A stretch of 64,000 nt of DNA from the NCBI GenBank assembly GCA_026014615.1, contig JAOZHZ010000018.1, positions 248,001-312,000 of the forward strand, read 5' to 3'. This document shows, piece after piece, positions 63,101-64,000 of the stretch (position 1 is its first letter; each line of letters starts with the position of its first letter). A program made the translations under genes and the position numbers. Source of the DNA: Candidatus Bathyarchaeota archaeon (GTDB lineage: Archaea > Thermoproteota > Bathyarchaeia > Bathyarchaeales > Bathycorpusculaceae). The notes beneath the pieces were generated by a model. The model searched no databases and was not told where the DNA came from. It saw only the letters and a program-made list of their open reading frames with translations.

Positions 63101-63871
63101 TTATTCCCAGCGGAAATAGCGAATTGCGACGAAGCCAAAGATAACAGTGTAGGCAGCCATCACAACCAACGGCACAAACGATGGAAACGATCCAGCCATG
63201 GAACTATCAAGAGCATTCACCGCTGCACCGACAGGAGTGAAAAGGGCTGCTGTTTGCAGACCGCTTGGAAGGACTTGAATTGGAACGTAGATTCCTGCGA
63301 AGAATAGGAGTGGGTATAAAAGAGCCATGGTTATTCCGTTAGCAGTGCTCTGGGAAGGGGCAATCGCTGTTACAAGCAGCCCCAAAGAAAACATTACTAG
63401 CGTTGCTAGAACTAAAGAGAGGATAAATCCAGGAATGTCAAACGTAATCCTTATGCCAAAAACTAGGGTGCTCCCAGCTATAAGTATTATAAAGCCTACT
63501 GCTGCAAGAATTAGATTGATTGTTACCTGTGCCGCCAATAACTTGGCTGGCGATACGGGTGTGGTGGAAATTCGCCTAAGCCAACCCACCTCACGGTCAC
63601 GCACTATTGGAATTGGTAATCCAAACAGGCTTAGGAATATGAGTACTGTAACCAGTAGAATTGGAATGTAGACTTCGAAAATGGTGAAAGAACTGCCCTC
63701 AACGGGCTGATTAAAAGTTGGAATGTTGCCAAATATTATCAGTAGGATTAGTGGAAGTCCGATCCCAAACACTAAGCCTGTTGGCTCCCTGATAGCAAGT
63801 TTCCCTTGAACCTTGAGGAGTTCCCAGAACGGTGAAGGACGTTTTTTCGTTGTGACATCCGTCACAGTCAT
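63101..63871 (-). CDS. ABC-2 type permease of an exporter
   Basis: The 256-257-aa product has six helices with the DrrB-like segment GWLRRISTTPVSPAKLLAAQ, and FILSLVLATLVMFSLGLLVTAIAPSQ before the last helices. A start at GTG 63874 or ATG 63871 is possible; the former overlaps the stop of the upstream ATPase. It forms an exporter with the partial ATPase at the window edge. No substrate gene is adjacent apart from the tRNA-Leu. Confidence 0.8.
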   Translation of the reverse strand: MTVTDVTTKKRPSPFWELLKVQGKLAIREPTGLVFGIGLPLILLIIFGNIPTFNQPVEGSSFTIFEVYIPILLVTVLIFLSLFGLPIPIVRDREVGWLRRISTTPVSPAKLLAAQVTINLILAAVGFIILIAGSTLVFGIRITFDIPGFILSLVLATLVMFSLGLLVTAIAPSQSTANGITMALLYPLLFFAGIYVPIQVLPSGLQTAALFTPVGAAVNALDSSMAGSFPSFVPLVVMAAYTVIFGFVAIRYFRWE

Positions 63872-64000
63872 CACTGCCTCTCCTGAGGTTTTAGTTTTTT
63901 ATCGTTCGTTTGCGTGAGTTTCACAAAGGCGTCCTCAAGATTACCGCTTTTCACTTGAATGTCCTTGACAGTTATGTCTGCTTTAAGAAGCGCATAAAGT
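63871..64000 (-). CDS. ABC transporter ATP-binding protein, C-terminal end, cut by window
   Basis: The last 43 codons of the frame open to the window's right edge, with LKADITVKDIQVKSGNLEDAFVKLTQTNDKK near the end, the LEDAF-type C-terminal motif of DrrA-like ATPases. Its stop TGA (63871-63873) overlaps the permease start. The nucleotide-binding domain is outside the window. Confidence 0.75.
   Translation of the reverse strand, partial: LYALLKADITVKDIQVKSGNLEDAFVKLTQTNDKKLKPQERQ

Noticed and set aside
1..64000. CRISPR array
   Set aside because: No regularly spaced direct repeats of 24-37 bases were seen; repeats found are short inverted or single pairs.

Overview
The window is archaeal chromosomal DNA with an integrated mobile element at its left end. 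The archaeal markers are MCM, a GINS subunit, aIF5B, ribosomal proteins S8e and L35Ae, two thermosome subunits, CCA-encoding tRNA genes, TATA-box promoters, TrmB/PadR regulators and secreted proteins ending in IPEF/IPEL-plus-membrane tails. SMC-ScpA-ScpB together with cobamide salvage, HypE, NosD-like and PQQ-propeller surface proteins suggests a Bathyarchaeia-like (TACK) genome. That placement is inference; only an archaeal origin is directly supported.

Layout. (1) About 1-9,950 is an integrated virus or plasmid. It has the C-terminal part of a tyrosine integrase at the window edge, small unknown proteins, a minus-strand block running from a ribbon-helix-helix protein (8543) through small virion or unknown proteins, a winged-helix protein and a primase-helicase-type ATPase to a 613-aa tail/hub-like protein (2859), and a divergent FtsK/HerA-type ATPase (8876-9661). 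Several intergenic regions carry short perfect inverted repeats with 3-nt spacers that look like operators. Two small genes (57 aa at 7955-8128, 46 aa at 8403-8543) are easily missed. A four-helix membrane gene at 979-1401 is interrupted by one in-frame TGA.

(2) 10,216-15,573 holds S8e and the smc-scpA-scpB operon. (3) 16,071-26,067 holds two radical SAM enzymes, two ABC exporters, a PadR regulator and an Mg2+-type P-ATPase with an unusual ~140-aa C-terminal extension. (4) 26,281-30,341 holds Ndk, a surface beta-helix protein, a lone ABC-2 permease, an ICMT-like methyltransferase and CbiZ. (5) 29,556-36,470 is a cobamide salvage locus: a double BtuF-like binding protein, CobN and CbiZ, read in that order on the minus strand.

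(6) 36,716-53,660 is mostly information processing and protein quality control: tRNA-Glu(CTC), thermosome 1 enclosed by a 41-bp near-perfect inverted repeat, an OB-fold protein, a LysW-like carrier, L35Ae, a MoaD-like protein, aIF5B, membrane and zinc-ribbon proteins, a second beta-helix protein, a TatD-linked-type radical SAM protein, archaeal-type thymidylate synthase, thermosome 2 and Sua5. (7) 53,816-58,575 holds replication genes (GINS, MCM) and HypE. (8) 58,885-64,000 holds a large PQQ-like propeller surface protein, a TrmB regulator, tRNA-Leu(TAG) and an ABC exporter running off the window end.
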